Shown: positions 1-11,074, numbered from the stretch's first letter. The stretch: DNA of 64,000 nucleotides from Mycolicibacterium sp. ND9-15 (GCF_035918395.1 NZ_CP142362.1:1339501-1403500); one strand, 5' to 3'. Made by a program: numbers and translations. The notes: generated by a model not told the origin, from the sequence alone.

Positions 1-2
1 AC

Positions 3-335
3 GTGCACGGCGAACGGCGGATGAAAACCCTACACGCCGAGATGGTTGCCGCCGGCATCAGTTTGGAGGATCAGGCTCGGCGGATGGCTTCGTTGCGTAC
101 CGCACTGCGCCTCTGGACCAGGACGCTGATGAGCGATGTGGAGGCTGCCCGAATCCTCCAGGAACACGAGAGGAATCCGACCTTCGAGGAACTGCTCGCC
201 AAGCATGAAGAACGGGGACGGGTGGGTGCGGTCGCCTACGAGGCGATAATCGTGAGTTGTACCAAGAGTCGGCCAAGTGTCGATGGAGCCTTCGAGATCG
301 ATCCCGACGACCCTCCTCCTCTTCCACCGGTTTAA
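3..335 (+). CDS. hypothetical protein, possibly 5'-partial
   Basis: This frame is open from the first bases of the window to a TAA at 333-335. A GTG at position 3 would give 110 residues, but the real start may lie upstream of the window. The protein is hydrophilic, largely helical-looking, rich in Glu/Arg, and ends in an acidic proline-rich tail (DPDDPPPLPPV). I recognise no domain. It lies on the same strand as the restriction-modification-like operon that begins 455 bases downstream and is probably part of the same accessory island. An overlapping minus-strand frame (30-449) looks like a shadow of this one. Confidence 0.35.
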   Translation: MHGERRMKTLHAEMVAAGISLEDQARRMASLRTALRLWTRTLMSDVEAARILQEHERNPTFEELLAKHEERGRVGAVAYEAIIVSCTKSRPSVDGAFEIDPDDPPPLPPV

Positions 336-790
336 CTGCCAAACCCACCTCCATCGACTGCGCGTAACGCGGGACTTTCGAGTACGCGAATCGCCACCAT
401 CGCGGCGGCGGCCTTCGGCGCGGCTCGGCGTCTGGAGCCAGTACGGCACTCGCGCGGCACTGGGAGAGAGTTACGGCACGTGGTCGGGAAGACGGTCTAG
501 TCGGGGACGACAGCCCAGAGAGCAGGCAGAGTGGCAGGCCGCTTCTGCCAGGCAGGTCCGCCCTGACCGGCGCAGACTAGGAGAGGCCTTCTGCGGTCCA
601 CATTGGCGGGCTGCACCCCAGGGGGTATCCCCCATACCCCGCCTCCTGACCGGTCGGTTATGCGGCCGAGCCATCGTGTACGGGTTTTTAAGCTCCCAAG
701 CGGTCAGATCATGGGCGCCGGACGCCCGGCCCCGAGCAGCCCGCAACTGCATTGGCAACCGTGGGCCGCTCTCCGTCATAGGCTCATACC
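336..790. other. 455-bp region without a convincing gene, upstream of the RM-like operon
   Basis: I see no reading frame with protein-like composition here; the frames that are open read as arbitrary Arg/Pro/Ser-rich translations. The stretch carries a perfect 13-bp palindrome, GGGGGTATCCCCC, at 621-633, followed directly by ATACCCC. It must contain the promoter of the gene starting at 791, but I cannot place a -10/-35 pair with confidence. No clear Shine-Dalgarno precedes the GTG at 791, so a leaderless or very short-leader transcript is possible. Confidence 0.45.
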
Positions 791-1435
791 GTGGAGTTTG
801 TGAAGTCGAGGGAACGGGTGGCCGACCATGGAGAGGTGTTCACGCCTCCAGCGTTGGTGGACGCAATGCTCGAACTGGTGCACTCAGAGTCTGAACGTAT
901 TGACGCGCGTTTCCTAGAACCCGCCTGCGGTTCCGGCAACTTCCTGATTCCGGTGCTGAAGCGAAAGCTTGCCACCGTGGATCGTCAGTACGGCAAGAGC
1001 GACTTCGAGAAGCGGCACCACGCCTTGCTCGCTCTCATGTCGATTTACGGCATCGAACTCCTGGAGGACAACGTCGCCGAGTGCCGCGAGAACCTGCTTG
1101 ATGTGATCTCGAGCTACCTGGGCTTGGATTCCGCAGATCGGTGGTATGCCGCGGCGTTGAAGGTGCTCGACGCGAACATAGTTCACGGGGACGCGCTGTC
1201 TATGACGACCCGAGAACTCGAGCCGAAACCGATTACATTTCCCGAATGGTCGTACCTCGGGAGGGGTGCGTACCACCGCCGGGATTTCCGCTTCGACACC
1301 ATGACTCAGATGTCAACTTTTGGGCAAGAAGACACGCTTTTTTCCGATCTGGGAAAGCACGAGATCTTTACACCGGCGAGGGATTATGGATCTCTGACAG
1401 TGAACGACATTGCTGGGGGGTGTCTAGCTCGTTGA
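791..1435 (+). CDS. small SAM-dependent DNA adenine-methylase-like protein
   Basis: This 214-residue protein has the EVFTPP segment near residue 16 that opens many gamma-class N6-adenine methylases, and a clear SAM-binding motif I, FLEPACGSGNFL, at residues 41-52. No NPPY catalytic motif IV is visible, and the protein is far shorter than a normal gamma-class enzyme. The end (KHEIFTPARDYGSLTV) looks like a natural C-terminus, and short proteins with this layout recur beside larger Eco57I-type methylases, so I treat it as full-length rather than truncated. The next gene starts inside its stop codon (TTGA at 1432-1435). It may be a SAM-binding partner of the neighbouring NPPY protein. Start codon is GTG; an in-frame GTG at 800 is an alternative. 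Confidence 0.72.
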   Translation: MEFVKSRERVADHGEVFTPPALVDAMLELVHSESERIDARFLEPACGSGNFLIPVLKRKLATVDRQYGKSDFEKRHHALLALMSIYGIELLEDNVAECRENLLDVISSYLGLDSADRWYAAALKVLDANIVHGDALSMTTRELEPKPITFPEWSYLGRGAYHRRDFRFDTMTQMSTFGQEDTLFSDLGKHEIFTPARDYGSLTVNDIAGGCLAR

Positions 1436-1604
1436 GTGAGCCAGTGGCGTTCAGTCTCCGGAACCGCAATCCGGACGTCCTGAAGTGCATCGCCAATCTT
1501 TCGAACGATGAAGTTTTCACTCCGCCCGAACTCGCCAATCAGATGCTAGATCTGGTCGCTCAGACGTGGGCGCAATGAGGGGGACCCGTTTGGTGGTCCA
1601 GTCG

Positions 1605-2468
1605 TTATGCGACTTTCGGTTGATGGGTCGTGGCCCACTGTAGGGCAAACTCGGCCGGGGTGAGGTCGCCGTGGGCGGTGTGGGGCCGATTGGCGTTGTA
1701 GTCACGACGCCAGTCCTCGATGATCACCCTGGCTTCCAGTAGGGAGTCGAACCGCCACGAGTTGAGCAGTTCATCACGAAGCCGGCCGTTGAACGACTCG
1801 ATGAAAGCGTTCTGCCACGGCGAGCCGGGATCGATGAAAAGCGAACCAGCACTGTTGAATCGGCACCAATCGCTCACGGCGTGCGCCACGAACTCGGGCC
1901 CGTTGTCGAAACGCACGTAGTGCGGTGCACCGTGTACCAGGGCGAGGCGGTCCAGCACGGCGACCACGCCGTCGGCGTCGATGCTGCGGTCGACTTCGAT
2001 CGCCAGGGCCTCGCGGGTGAACTCGTCGATGACGTTGAGCATCTTGAGGGTGCGGCCATCGGCGGTGGTGTCGAACTGAAAGTCCATCGCCCAGATGACA
2101 TTCGGACGGATAGGCGACATCGCGCCCACGGCCACGCCGATACCATTCAGCCGCTTCTTGCGGCGCCGCTGCGGCACCCGAAGCCCCTCCTCGCGCCACA
2201 GCCGGCGGATCCGCTTGTTGTTGACCTGCCAACCCGCGCGGCGGGCCATCTTGGCAGCGCGACGCCACCCCCAACGCGGCCGGTCGGTGGAGAACCGACG
2301 CAGCCACGCCCGCAGCTGGGCCTCCTCGGTGCTGATCGACGGCGGGGCCAGGCGCATCGTGGAGCGGTGCAGACCCACCACGGTGCACGCGCGGCGCTCA
2401 GAGACCCCGAACCGCTCACGCAGCATCGCTGCTGCGCGGCGCTTGCGGTTCGGGGTCAGAAGTTTCCC
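1605..2468 (-). CDS. IS3-family transposase OrfB (DDE integrase core), copy 1
   Basis: OrfB is read by -1 frameshift from OrfA and spans 288 codons from the shift site to the stop at 1605. It contains an HTH_21-like region (SERRACTVVGLHRSTMRL) and an rve-type catalytic core with the acidic triad visible as WAMDFQF, VRFDNGPEF and FIESFNGRL. The C-terminal NRPHTAHGDLTPAEFA segment is typical of IS3-family OrfB. No strong independent start is evident; ATG at 2426 is the first in-frame candidate. Together with OrfA it should form the active OrfAB transposase. The frame is intact, so this copy looks competent to transpose. Confidence 0.95.
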   Translation of the reverse strand, partial: GKLLTPNRKRRAAAMLRERFGVSERRACTVVGLHRSTMRLAPPSISTEEAQLRAWLRRFSTDRPRWGWRRAAKMARRAGWQVNNKRIRRLWREEGLRVPQRRRKKRLNGIGVAVGAMSPIRPNVIWAMDFQFDTTADGRTLKMLNVIDEFTREALAIEVDRSIDADGVVAVLDRLALVHGAPHYVRFDNGPEFVAHAVSDWCRFNSAGSLFIDPGSPWQNAFIESFNGRLRDELLNSWRFDSLLEARVIIEDWRRDYNANRPHTAHGDLTPAEFALQWATTHQPKVA

Positions 2469-2743
2469 GCCGAAATCTCCCTGAGCATGTCGATGTCGAG
2501 GGCCTGGTTGGCGACCAGTTTCTTGAGCCGGGCGTTCTCGGCCTCGAGTTCCTTGAGCCGCTTGGCGTCGTTGGCCTTCATGCCGCCGTACTGGGCCACC
2601 CAGCGATGCCACGTCGATTCCGCGATCTCCAGATGCCGGCACACCTCGGCCAGCTCTTGGCCCGATGCGAGCAGCTTGTTGCCCTCGGCGAGCTTGCGGA
2701 TGATCTGATCCGGGGTATGCCGCCGGCGCTTGTTCGATGCCAT
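2456..2743 (-). CDS. IS3-family transposase OrfA, copy 1
   Basis: This 95-residue protein begins MASNKRRRHTPDQIIRKL and has the helix-turn-helix expected for recognition of the IS ends (ELAEVCRHLEIAESTWHRW). The YGGM turn and leucine-zipper-like helix (KRLKELEAENARLKKLV) that follow are typical of IS407-group OrfA. An upstream in-frame extension exists, but the ATG at 2743 gives the family's usual length. The gene ends three codons past a GGGAAAC slippery heptamer, so translation can pass into OrfB. Confidence 0.93.
   Translation of the reverse strand: MASNKRRRHTPDQIIRKLAEGNKLLASGQELAEVCRHLEIAESTWHRWVAQYGGMKANDAKRLKELEAENARLKKLVANQALDIDMLREISAGNF
2462..2468 (-). other. -1 programmed frameshift heptamer (GGGAAAC), copy 1
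   Basis: On the minus strand the OrfA codons read gcG GGA AAC TTC TGA. GGGAAAC fits the canonical X XXY YYZ slippery pattern in the zero frame, six bases before the OrfA stop. Slipping by -1 gives GGG AAA CTT and enters the OrfB frame. IS3-family elements are known to make OrfAB this way. I did not model a downstream stimulatory structure. Confidence 0.75.
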
Positions 2744-5351
2744 GTCGTCGTCGATTCTTCCTGCCCAAACACTCGGGCAACAGAGTCCCACAACGACTGG
2801 ACCACTACAGTGGGCTCACCTCAGCAAGACCACGACGGCGCTGACATCTGGTCACAGAAATCTTTGAGATTTCTGGATCCTTTCACTAAGTCGGGTGTCT
2901 TCCTGAGAGAGATCGCCTCTCGGCTTATCGAAGGACTGAAGGACGAGATCCCCGACCTCCAAGAGCGTGTGGATCACATCCTCACGAAGCAGATCTTTGG
3001 TGTCGGGATCACTACACTGACAAGCCTTATCGCTCGAAGGAGCGTCTACTGTTCGAAACTGGCGAACGGGAAGCATTCCGTTGCTCCGTCTTTCACCACC
3101 CAGGCCGGCAACATTTGGTTTGAGCCTGTTGAGCACACATGGATTGGCGCGACCGAGTTTGTGGACACCGCAGATTCGAGCGGTAAGCCGATTCGCAGGG
3201 GCGTCAATGGCAAGTGCAAGTACTGCGGTGCAAGTCAAAAGACGCTTGACCGCGGCGAAGGCCTTGAAACGCACGCCTACGCCTTCATTCACAACGACAA
3301 TCCCAAAGCTTTCGTGGCAGAGGTGTTCGGAGACGAGATGCAGTTCGACGTGGTAATCGGCAATCCTCCGTATCAGTTGGACGACGGTGGCTACGGAACC
3401 AGCGCCGCGCCGATCTATAACAAGTTCGTTGAGCGCGCCCTCGATCTGGCTCCGCGATACGCCGTCTTCATCACACCCTCCCGCTGGTTCGCGGGCGGTA
3501 AGGGTCTAGACAAGTTCCGGGAGCGACTACTTTCTGACAGACGCATGAGGAATCTCGTCGATTATCCCAAGCTTTACGACGGGTTTCCGGGAGTCAAGAT
3601 CCGTGGAGGAGTGTCCTACTTCCTTTGGGATCGCGACTATGACGGCCCCTGCACGATTCAGACAATGTGGGATGGACAGCCAGTTGGCGAACCGGCTGCC
3701 AGATACCTAGACGACTATGACGTCCTTGTCCGCTGGAATGATGCCGTTTCCATTCTGGACAAGGTGCGAGCGAAGTCTGAGCCGACGCTTGATGAGCGCG
3801 TTTCAAGCCGCAAGCCATTTGGATTGCCTACCAACTTCCACGGTAAGCCGAATGAGAGCGCCCTAAAGGAGCCGGTGAAGCTCTACGGTTCCCAAAAGGT
3901 GACATGGGTAGAACGCCAACAGATCCAGATCAACCAGCCTTGGATCCACGATTGGAAAGTCCTCATGACGGCTGTCCAAGGCACAAGCGCAGCCGTCGAG
4001 ACGAAGTTTCTCAGCAAGCCTATCGTGGCCGGGCCTGGCACGGCATGCACGGAAACGTATCTCGTTGCAGGGCGATTCCCGTCCGAGACAGAGGCTGATC
4101 GCTATGCGAGCTACCTTCGGACAAGATTTGTCCGATTCCTCGTCTCGTTGAGGAAGTCCACGCAGCACGCTACTCGCGACGTTTATGCATTCGTGCCTGA
4201 TGTGCCGTACGACGAGGACTGGACAGATGAAAAGCTCTACAAGCGTTACGGGTTGACGACAGACGAGATTGAGTTCATCAAGTCGCAAGTGGCCGAGCAC
4301 GACGATGCGAAGACTAGCGGAGTTAAGGGTGAGTAGATCGATCGAAGAACTACTGCCTGAAAAACCTGAGGCTCGCCTTCGGATCTACGCCTATTCGATC
4401 GATGATCAAGACCATGCGGGCCAACTGAAGATTGGGCAAACAACGCAGGACGTCAAGACCCGAGTAGCCCAACAGCTCAAGACCGCGGCGATTAAGAACT
4501 ACACGATCCAGATCGATGAGTCCGCCGAACGAGACGATGGGTCCGTCTTTACCGATCATCAGGTCCGAACAAGATTGAAGCAGAAGGGCTTCGCCAATCC
4601 CCAACTGGAGTGGATGAAGTGTTCTGTCGCTGATGTACTCACTGTGCTTGTCGAACTTTCGAGCGGCCAAGAGCTGTCAGGCACGCATCACGAGACCTTC
4701 AAGATGCGCCCGGAACAAGCCGCCGCCGTCAACAAGACCCATGCCTACTTCCACTCGATCTGGAAAGAAGACATGCACGCGGTGCCGCGATTCTTGTGGA
4801 ACGCGAAGATGCGCTTCGGCAAGACTTTTGCTACGTACCAGTTGGCGAAGAAGCTGGGCGCCAACAAGATACTGGTCGTCACCTTCAAGCCGGCAGTCGA
4901 GGATGCTTGGCAGAACGACCTTGATTCTCACGCAGACTTTCACGGATGGCAGTATCTGTCGAAGGCGAGTGGAAAAAATCCTACGTCTGCAAATCCGCGA
5001 AAGCCGATTGTGTACTTCGGGTCTTTCCAAGACTTACTGGGCAAGGACAAGTCGGGCAACATCAAGGCCAAAAACGCCTGGCTCCACGAGACCAACTGGG
5101 ACCTCGTGGTATTCGATGAATACCACTTCGGAGCATGGCGAGACCGGGCCAAAGAGCTGTTCGAAGGGGAGGACGAATCTGAAGCTAAGAAAGAGGCGGC
5201 TGCCGAGTACAACCCGGAACTGGACGGTTTCAATGAAGAGTTAGACGACCTCGCTGGCCGCGAAGCGGATTTTCTTCCTATCACTACGAAGGCCTACCTC
5301 TACCTTTCGGGTACGCCATTCAAGGCTCTCGCAACCGGAGAGTTCATCGAA

Positions 5352-5386
<35 letters not shown>

Positions 5387-6686
5387 ACGGGCGAAGCGCC
5401 AGTGGGCCGAGGGGCATCCCCAGGCATGGAATCCCTACGGAGCATTGCCTGAAATGCGGCTCATGACGTATCAGATGCCCGACGAACTACTGGCGATCGC
5501 CATGCAAGGCGAGTTCGATGAGTTCGACCTGAACGAGTTCTTCACAGCGATCGGAGAGAACGAGTCGGCGCAGTTTAAGTACAAGAGCGAAGTTCAGAAG
5601 TGGCTTGACATCATCCGAGGCGCCTACACGGCGACTCAAGTGGACAACCTCAAACTTGGCGCGAAGAAGCCCCCGTTTCCGTACTCCGATGTGCGCCTAC
5701 TGCCTTACCTCAACCACTCATTCTGGTTCCTTCCTTCTGTCGCCTCTTGTTACGCGATGGCGAACCTGTTGGCTGAGAAGCACAACACCTTCTTTCACGA
5801 CTACAGAGTTCTTACCGTCGCAGGAAGTAGTGCAGGAGTTGGTCTCGCGGCGTTGCCCCCAGTGAGGGAAGCAATAGCCAATGGGCATGACACTAAGACG
5901 ATCACGTTGTCTTGCGGCAAGCTGACAACCGGGGTCACGGTGCCCCAATGGTCCTCGATGCTCATGCTTAGGAATCTAAACTCACCAGAGACCTACTTCC
6001 AGGCCGCATTCCGCGTTCAGTCGCCTTGGTCGATCAGAAATCCAAACGGCAACGACCCGAACGAGGAAGAGGTCCTAAAGCCGGTGTGCTTTGTGTTCGA
6101 CTTCGCGCCTACACGCGCGCTTCGGCAGATTGCGGATTACGGCGCGGGTCTTGCTCCGGAAGCAACCAATCCCGAAGAGGCTGTCAAGGAGTTGGTCAGC
6201 TTCCTTCCGGTTTTAGCTTACGACGGCTCACACATGGCGCAGGTAGATGCCGGAGCGATACTTGACGTCGCCATGGCTGGTACCTCCGCGACTCTCCTAG
6301 CGCGCAAGTGGGAGTCCGCGTTACTCGTCAACGTGGACAACGACACCCTCCGGAAGATTCTTGCCAATCCCCAAGCCATAGAAGCGGTTATGAAGATCGA
6401 GGGTTTCCGGGCGCTCGGTAGCGATGTGTTTGAGACGGTCATCAACAAGAGTGAGAAGGTCAAGGAAACCAAGAAGAGTAAGGGTGACGACATAACACCG
6501 GCAGAGAAGAAAGAGCTTTCTGCCGAGGAGAAGGAGTACAAGTCGAAGCGAAAGCAAATCCAGGAGAAGTTGATCAAGTTCGCTACCCGTATTCCTGCGT
6601 TCATGTATTTGACGGACTTCCGCGAGAACACGCTGAAGGACGTCATCACGAAGCTGGTGAGGGGGACCCGTTTGGTGGTCCAGTCG

Positions 6687-7550
6687 TTATGCGACTTTCG
6701 GTTGATGGGTCGTGGCCCACTGTAGGGCAAACTCGGCCGGGGTGAGGTCGCCGTGGGCGGTGTGGGGCCGATTGGCGTTGTAGTCACGACGCCAGTCCTC
6801 GATGATCACCCTGGCTTCCAGTAGGGAGTCGAACCGCCACGAGTTGAGCAGTTCATCACGAAGCCGGCCGTTGAACGACTCGATGAAAGCGTTCTGCCAC
6901 GGCGAGCCGGGATCGATGAAAAGCGAACCAGCACTGTTGAATCGGCACCAATCGCTCACGGCGTGCGCCACGAACTCGGGCCCGTTGTCGAAACGCACGT
7001 AGTGCGGTGCACCGTGTACCAGGGCGAGGCGGTCCAGCACGGCGACCACGCCGTCGGCGTCGATGCTGCGGTCGACTTCGATCGCCAGGGCCTCGCGGGT
7101 GAACTCGTCGATGACGTTGAGCATCTTGAGGGTGCGGCCATCGGCGGTGGTGTCGAACTGAAAGTCCATCGCCCAGATGACATTCGGACGGATAGGCGAC
7201 ATCGCGCCCACGGCCACGCCGATACCATTCAGCCGCTTCTTGCGGCGCCGCTGCGGCACCCGAAGCCCCTCCTCGCGCCACAGCCGGCGGATCCGCTTGT
7301 TGTTGACCTGCCAACCCGCGCGGCGGGCCATCTTGGCAGCGCGACGCCACCCCCAACGCGGCCGGTCGGTGGAGAACCGACGCAGCCACGCCCGCAGCTG
7401 GGCCTCCTCGGTGCTGATCGACGGCGGGGCCAGGCGCATCGTGGAGCGGTGCAGACCCACCACGGTGCACGCGCGGCGCTCAGAGACCCCGAACCGCTCA
7501 CGCAGCATCGCTGCTGCGCGGCGCTTGCGGTTCGGGGTCAGAAGTTTCCC
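6687..7550 (-). CDS. IS3-family transposase OrfB (DDE integrase core), copy 2
   Basis: The predicted protein is the same as OrfB of copy 1, including the WAMDFQF, VRFDNGPEF and FIESFNGRL catalytic segments and the C-terminal NRPHTAHGDLTPAEF. It is read by -1 frameshift from the OrfA gene at 7538-7825. No inactivating change is visible, so both copies appear to encode functional transposase and each could act on either element. Confidence 0.95.
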   Translation of the reverse strand, partial: GKLLTPNRKRRAAAMLRERFGVSERRACTVVGLHRSTMRLAPPSISTEEAQLRAWLRRFSTDRPRWGWRRAAKMARRAGWQVNNKRIRRLWREEGLRVPQRRRKKRLNGIGVAVGAMSPIRPNVIWAMDFQFDTTADGRTLKMLNVIDEFTREALAIEVDRSIDADGVVAVLDRLALVHGAPHYVRFDNGPEFVAHAVSDWCRFNSAGSLFIDPGSPWQNAFIESFNGRLRDELLNSWRFDSLLEARVIIEDWRRDYNANRPHTAHGDLTPAEFALQWATTHQPKVA

Positions 7551-7825
7551 GCCGAAATCTCCCTGAGCATGTCGATGTCGAGGGCCTGGTTGGCGACCAG
7601 TTTCTTGAGCCGGGCGTTCTCGGCCTCGAGTTCCTTGAGCCGCTTGGCGTCGTTGGCCTTCATGCCGCCGTACTGGGCCACCCAGCGATGCCACGTCGAT
7701 TCCGCGATCTCCAGATGCCGGCACACCTCGGCCAGCTCTTGGCCCGATGCGAGCAGCTTGTTGCCCTCGGCGAGCTTGCGGATGATCTGATCCGGGGTAT
7801 GCCGCCGGCGCTTGTTCGATGCCAT
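7538..7825 (-). CDS. IS3-family transposase OrfA, copy 2
   Basis: The predicted protein is the same as OrfA of copy 1 (95 residues, HTH plus leucine-zipper-like helix). It starts at the ATG whose complement lies at 7823-7825 and ends just after the GGGAAAC shift site. Identity with copy 1 supports a very recent duplication. Confidence 0.93.
   Translation of the reverse strand: MASNKRRRHTPDQIIRKLAEGNKLLASGQELAEVCRHLEIAESTWHRWVAQYGGMKANDAKRLKELEAENARLKKLVANQALDIDMLREISAGNF
7544..7550 (-). other. -1 programmed frameshift heptamer (GGGAAAC), copy 2
   Basis: Same heptamer and same reading context as in copy 1: minus-strand codons gcG GGA AAC TTC TGA, with OrfB reached by a -1 slip. Confidence 0.75.
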
Positions 7826-8151
7826 GTCGTCGTCGATTCTTCCTGCCCAAACACTCGGGCAACAGAGTCCCACAACGACTGGACCACTACAGTGGGCTCA
7901 CCTCACTGGAGCCGCAACTGTTCAAAGCGGTTACGGGTCTGACGGTTGATGACTTCAACCTCCTGGTGTCCTTAAATGTCTTCAACAGCGCACACATGAA
8001 TCAGGCGGTCTTTGCGTTCCGCCGCTACGAAGACGCATCGCTGTCCTACACCGGCATCGACAGCCATGAGGGTCTGAGCCACTACGGCCTCTATGACACG
8101 GTGGTCGCGCGGGAATGATTATCGGCAGCAGGAAATCCCCTTGGGGCAACT

Positions 8152-8961
8152 TTGCATGAGGCAAGCGATGCGCGAGCAAGTGACTTAGGCCCCATTGAGC
8201 CGACTCCCGAAGTCACTGCAGAGATCCTGCACCACCTTGAACATCGCGATGCAACTCGGCTTTGGCCAGTCTATGAAGGTCTCCAGAAAGGACTTTCAGC
8301 CGAGCAAATCGCCACGGAACTTGAGGTCTCGACTTTCACCTTCGTCTGGAACTACTCGCAGACGCTCAACGCCCTCACAAACGGCAAGCTGCCATCCTCG
8401 CCTTCTATGGCGCTCGCCAGCGCCAGGACCTTCCGCCGCCTCCTTCGCGAGGGTGACTGGTCAGAAGAAACCCGCAAGTATCTGCAGCACAACATGAACG
8501 AGTTGCAGACCGTTGCCGATAATGAAGCAGCTCGGAAAGTTGAGGACGAGCAAGCCCAGATCAAGACCGAACTGGCAGAGGCCAAGAACGTCCCGGGCAT
8601 CTACGTCTATGCGCTACCCCACTACCTGAGATACCGGTTCGATGCGAGCGGCCGAACCCTGATGAAAGTCGGACATAGCGAGAGCGACCCGATCAGGCGG
8701 TTCAGGAATCAAGTGCGGACTACAGCACTCCCAGAAGAGCCGATCCTGCTGAGGATTTATCGCGTCCCAGAAGGCCGCTCGTCAGCGGGAGTGGAAGGCC
8801 AGTTCCACCGACTGCTGGAGGCTGCAGATCATTACCGCAGCGTGGCCAGGACAGCAGGCCGCGAGTGGTTCGTCACGAGCACTCGCTTCCTCGATGAGGT
8901 CGCAAAGATGCTCGATCTAGAAATCGAGGTAGTTGCATCCTCGGAAGTGGACGACGAATAG
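8152..8961 (+). CDS. GIY-YIG/T5orf172-like nuclease, last gene of the RM-like operon
   Basis: This 269-residue protein starts at a TTG 33 bases after the stop of the nuclease-helicase gene, in the same frame. No ATG/GTG start lies between that stop and the TTG. The N-terminal half is helical, with an HTH-like segment (LSAEQIATELEVSTFTFVW) and an acidic coiled-coil-like stretch near residues 115-145. From residue 150 it carries a GIY-YIG/T5orf172 pattern: PGIYVYALPHYLRYRF, LMKVGHSESDPIRRFRNQ, and a later conserved-type acidic segment VEGQFHRLL. It is intact, unlike its two upstream neighbours. Two GIY-YIG-type proteins in one operon suggest this one is a cleavage subunit, a regulator of the helicase, or a separate effector. 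Function is inferred only from the domain and the context. Confidence 0.72.
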   Translation: MHEASDARASDLGPIEPTPEVTAEILHHLEHRDATRLWPVYEGLQKGLSAEQIATELEVSTFTFVWNYSQTLNALTNGKLPSSPSMALASARTFRRLLREGDWSEETRKYLQHNMNELQTVADNEAARKVEDEQAQIKTELAEAKNVPGIYVYALPHYLRYRFDASGRTLMKVGHSESDPIRRFRNQVRTTALPEEPILLRIYRVPEGRSSAGVEGQFHRLLEAADHYRSVARTAGREWFVTSTRFLDEVAKMLDLEIEVVASSEVDDE

Positions 8962-9000
8962 GCGCTCGCCCAGGTGAGACACTTCCGCAACAGACGGAAC

Positions 9001-9025
9001 GCCCTCGGCCTGAATAGCCGAGGGC
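9001..9025. terminator. bidirectional hairpin between the RM-like operon and groEL1
   Basis: GCCCTCGGC at 9001-9009 and GCCGAGGGC at 9017-9025 form a perfect 9-bp stem with a 7-base loop. The hairpin lies between two convergent genes ending at 8961 and 9047. There is no U-tract, which is common for mycobacterial terminators. Confidence 0.7.
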
Positions 9026-9046
9026 ATCCCTGAGGTGCTGTTTTAC

Positions 9047-10729
<1,683 letters not shown>

Positions 10730-10771
10730 TCACCCGCGTAGACGGGGATTCCCGGGGCGGAACACGGGTGC

Positions 10772-11074
10772 TTACTTGTTGACGACGGCCAGCACGTCGC
10801 GGGCCGACAGGATCAGGTACTCCTCGCCGTTGTACTTGATCTCGGTGCCGCCGTACTTGCTGTAGATGACGGTGTCGCCCTCGGCAACGTCCAGGGGGAT
10901 GCGCTTCTCGCCCTCGTCGTCCCAGCGGCCGGGGCCAACTGCGACGACGGTGCCTTCCTGCGGCTTTTCCTTGGCGGTGTCGGGGATGACCAGACCGGAA
11001 GCGGTCGTGGTCTCGGCCTCGTTGGCCTGAACGAGGATCTTGTCCTCGAGTGGCTTGATGTTCACGCTCGCCAC
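10772..11074 (-). CDS. groES: 10-kDa co-chaperonin GroES
   Basis: The GTG start at 11074 gives exactly 100 residues beginning (M)[15 protein letters not shown], the usual mycobacterial GroES length and N-terminus. A strong Shine-Dalgarno GGAGGG lies upstream, inside a short in-frame extension starting at 11089 that I reject as the start. The mobile-loop region ([21 protein letters not shown]) and C-terminal [15 protein letters not shown] are as expected. GroES caps GroEL in the cytoplasm during ATP-dependent folding. Confidence 0.97.
   Translation of the reverse strand: MASVNIKPLEDKILVQANEAETTTASGLVIPDTAKEKPQEGTVVAVGPGRWDDEGEKRIPLDVAEGDTVIYSKYGGTEIKYNGEEYLILSARDVLAVVNK

Larger units (their letters stand above)
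1576..2823 (-). mobile_element. IS3-family (IS407-type) insertion sequence, copy 1
   Basis: The element is 1,248 bp with ends TGAGG...CCTCA. The terminal inverted repeats extend about 30 bp; the inner part GTGGTCCAGTCGTT is identical at both ends, while the outer part is imperfect. It is flanked by the 4-bp direct repeat GCAA (1572-1575 and 2824-2827), the duplication length expected for the IS407 group. It encodes OrfA and OrfB on the minus strand, opposite to the host operon. It is inserted after codon 48 of the Eco57I-type methylase gene. As far as I can read, it matches the copy at 6658-7905 base for base, which indicates recent transposition. Confidence 0.97.
1432..4336 (+). pseudogene. 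Eco57I-type N6-adenine DNA methylase, interrupted by an IS
   Basis: Joining 1432-1575 to 2828-4336, that is removing the IS at 1576-2823 and one GCAA target duplication, gives one frame of 551 codons with no stop. The restored protein has SNDEVFTPP near residue 27, motif I DPFTKSGVFL near 65, a single CxxC (CKYCGAS, near 178) and the adenine-methylase catalytic motif GNPPYQL near 227, followed by the long target-recognition half typical of Eco57I-like enzymes. The TTG start overlaps the stop of the upstream gene and follows a GGGGGG tract; GTG at 1444 is an alternative. In the present state only 48 codons remain in front of the IS. The rest is open downstream but lacks its native start, so modification activity is probably lost. 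Confidence 0.85.
6658..7905 (-). mobile_element. IS3-family (IS407-type) insertion sequence, copy 2
   Basis: This is a second 1,248-bp copy, in the same orientation as copy 1, with ends TGAGG...CCTCA. It is flanked by a different 4-bp direct repeat, CTGG (6654-6657 and 7906-7909). The different duplications show that the two copies inserted independently rather than arriving as the ends of one composite transposon. It sits about 70 codons before the natural end of the nuclease-helicase gene. The two copies bracket 3,834 bp (2824-6657) as direct repeats, so homologous recombination between them could delete the intervening methylase and helicase coding sequence. Confidence 0.97.
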
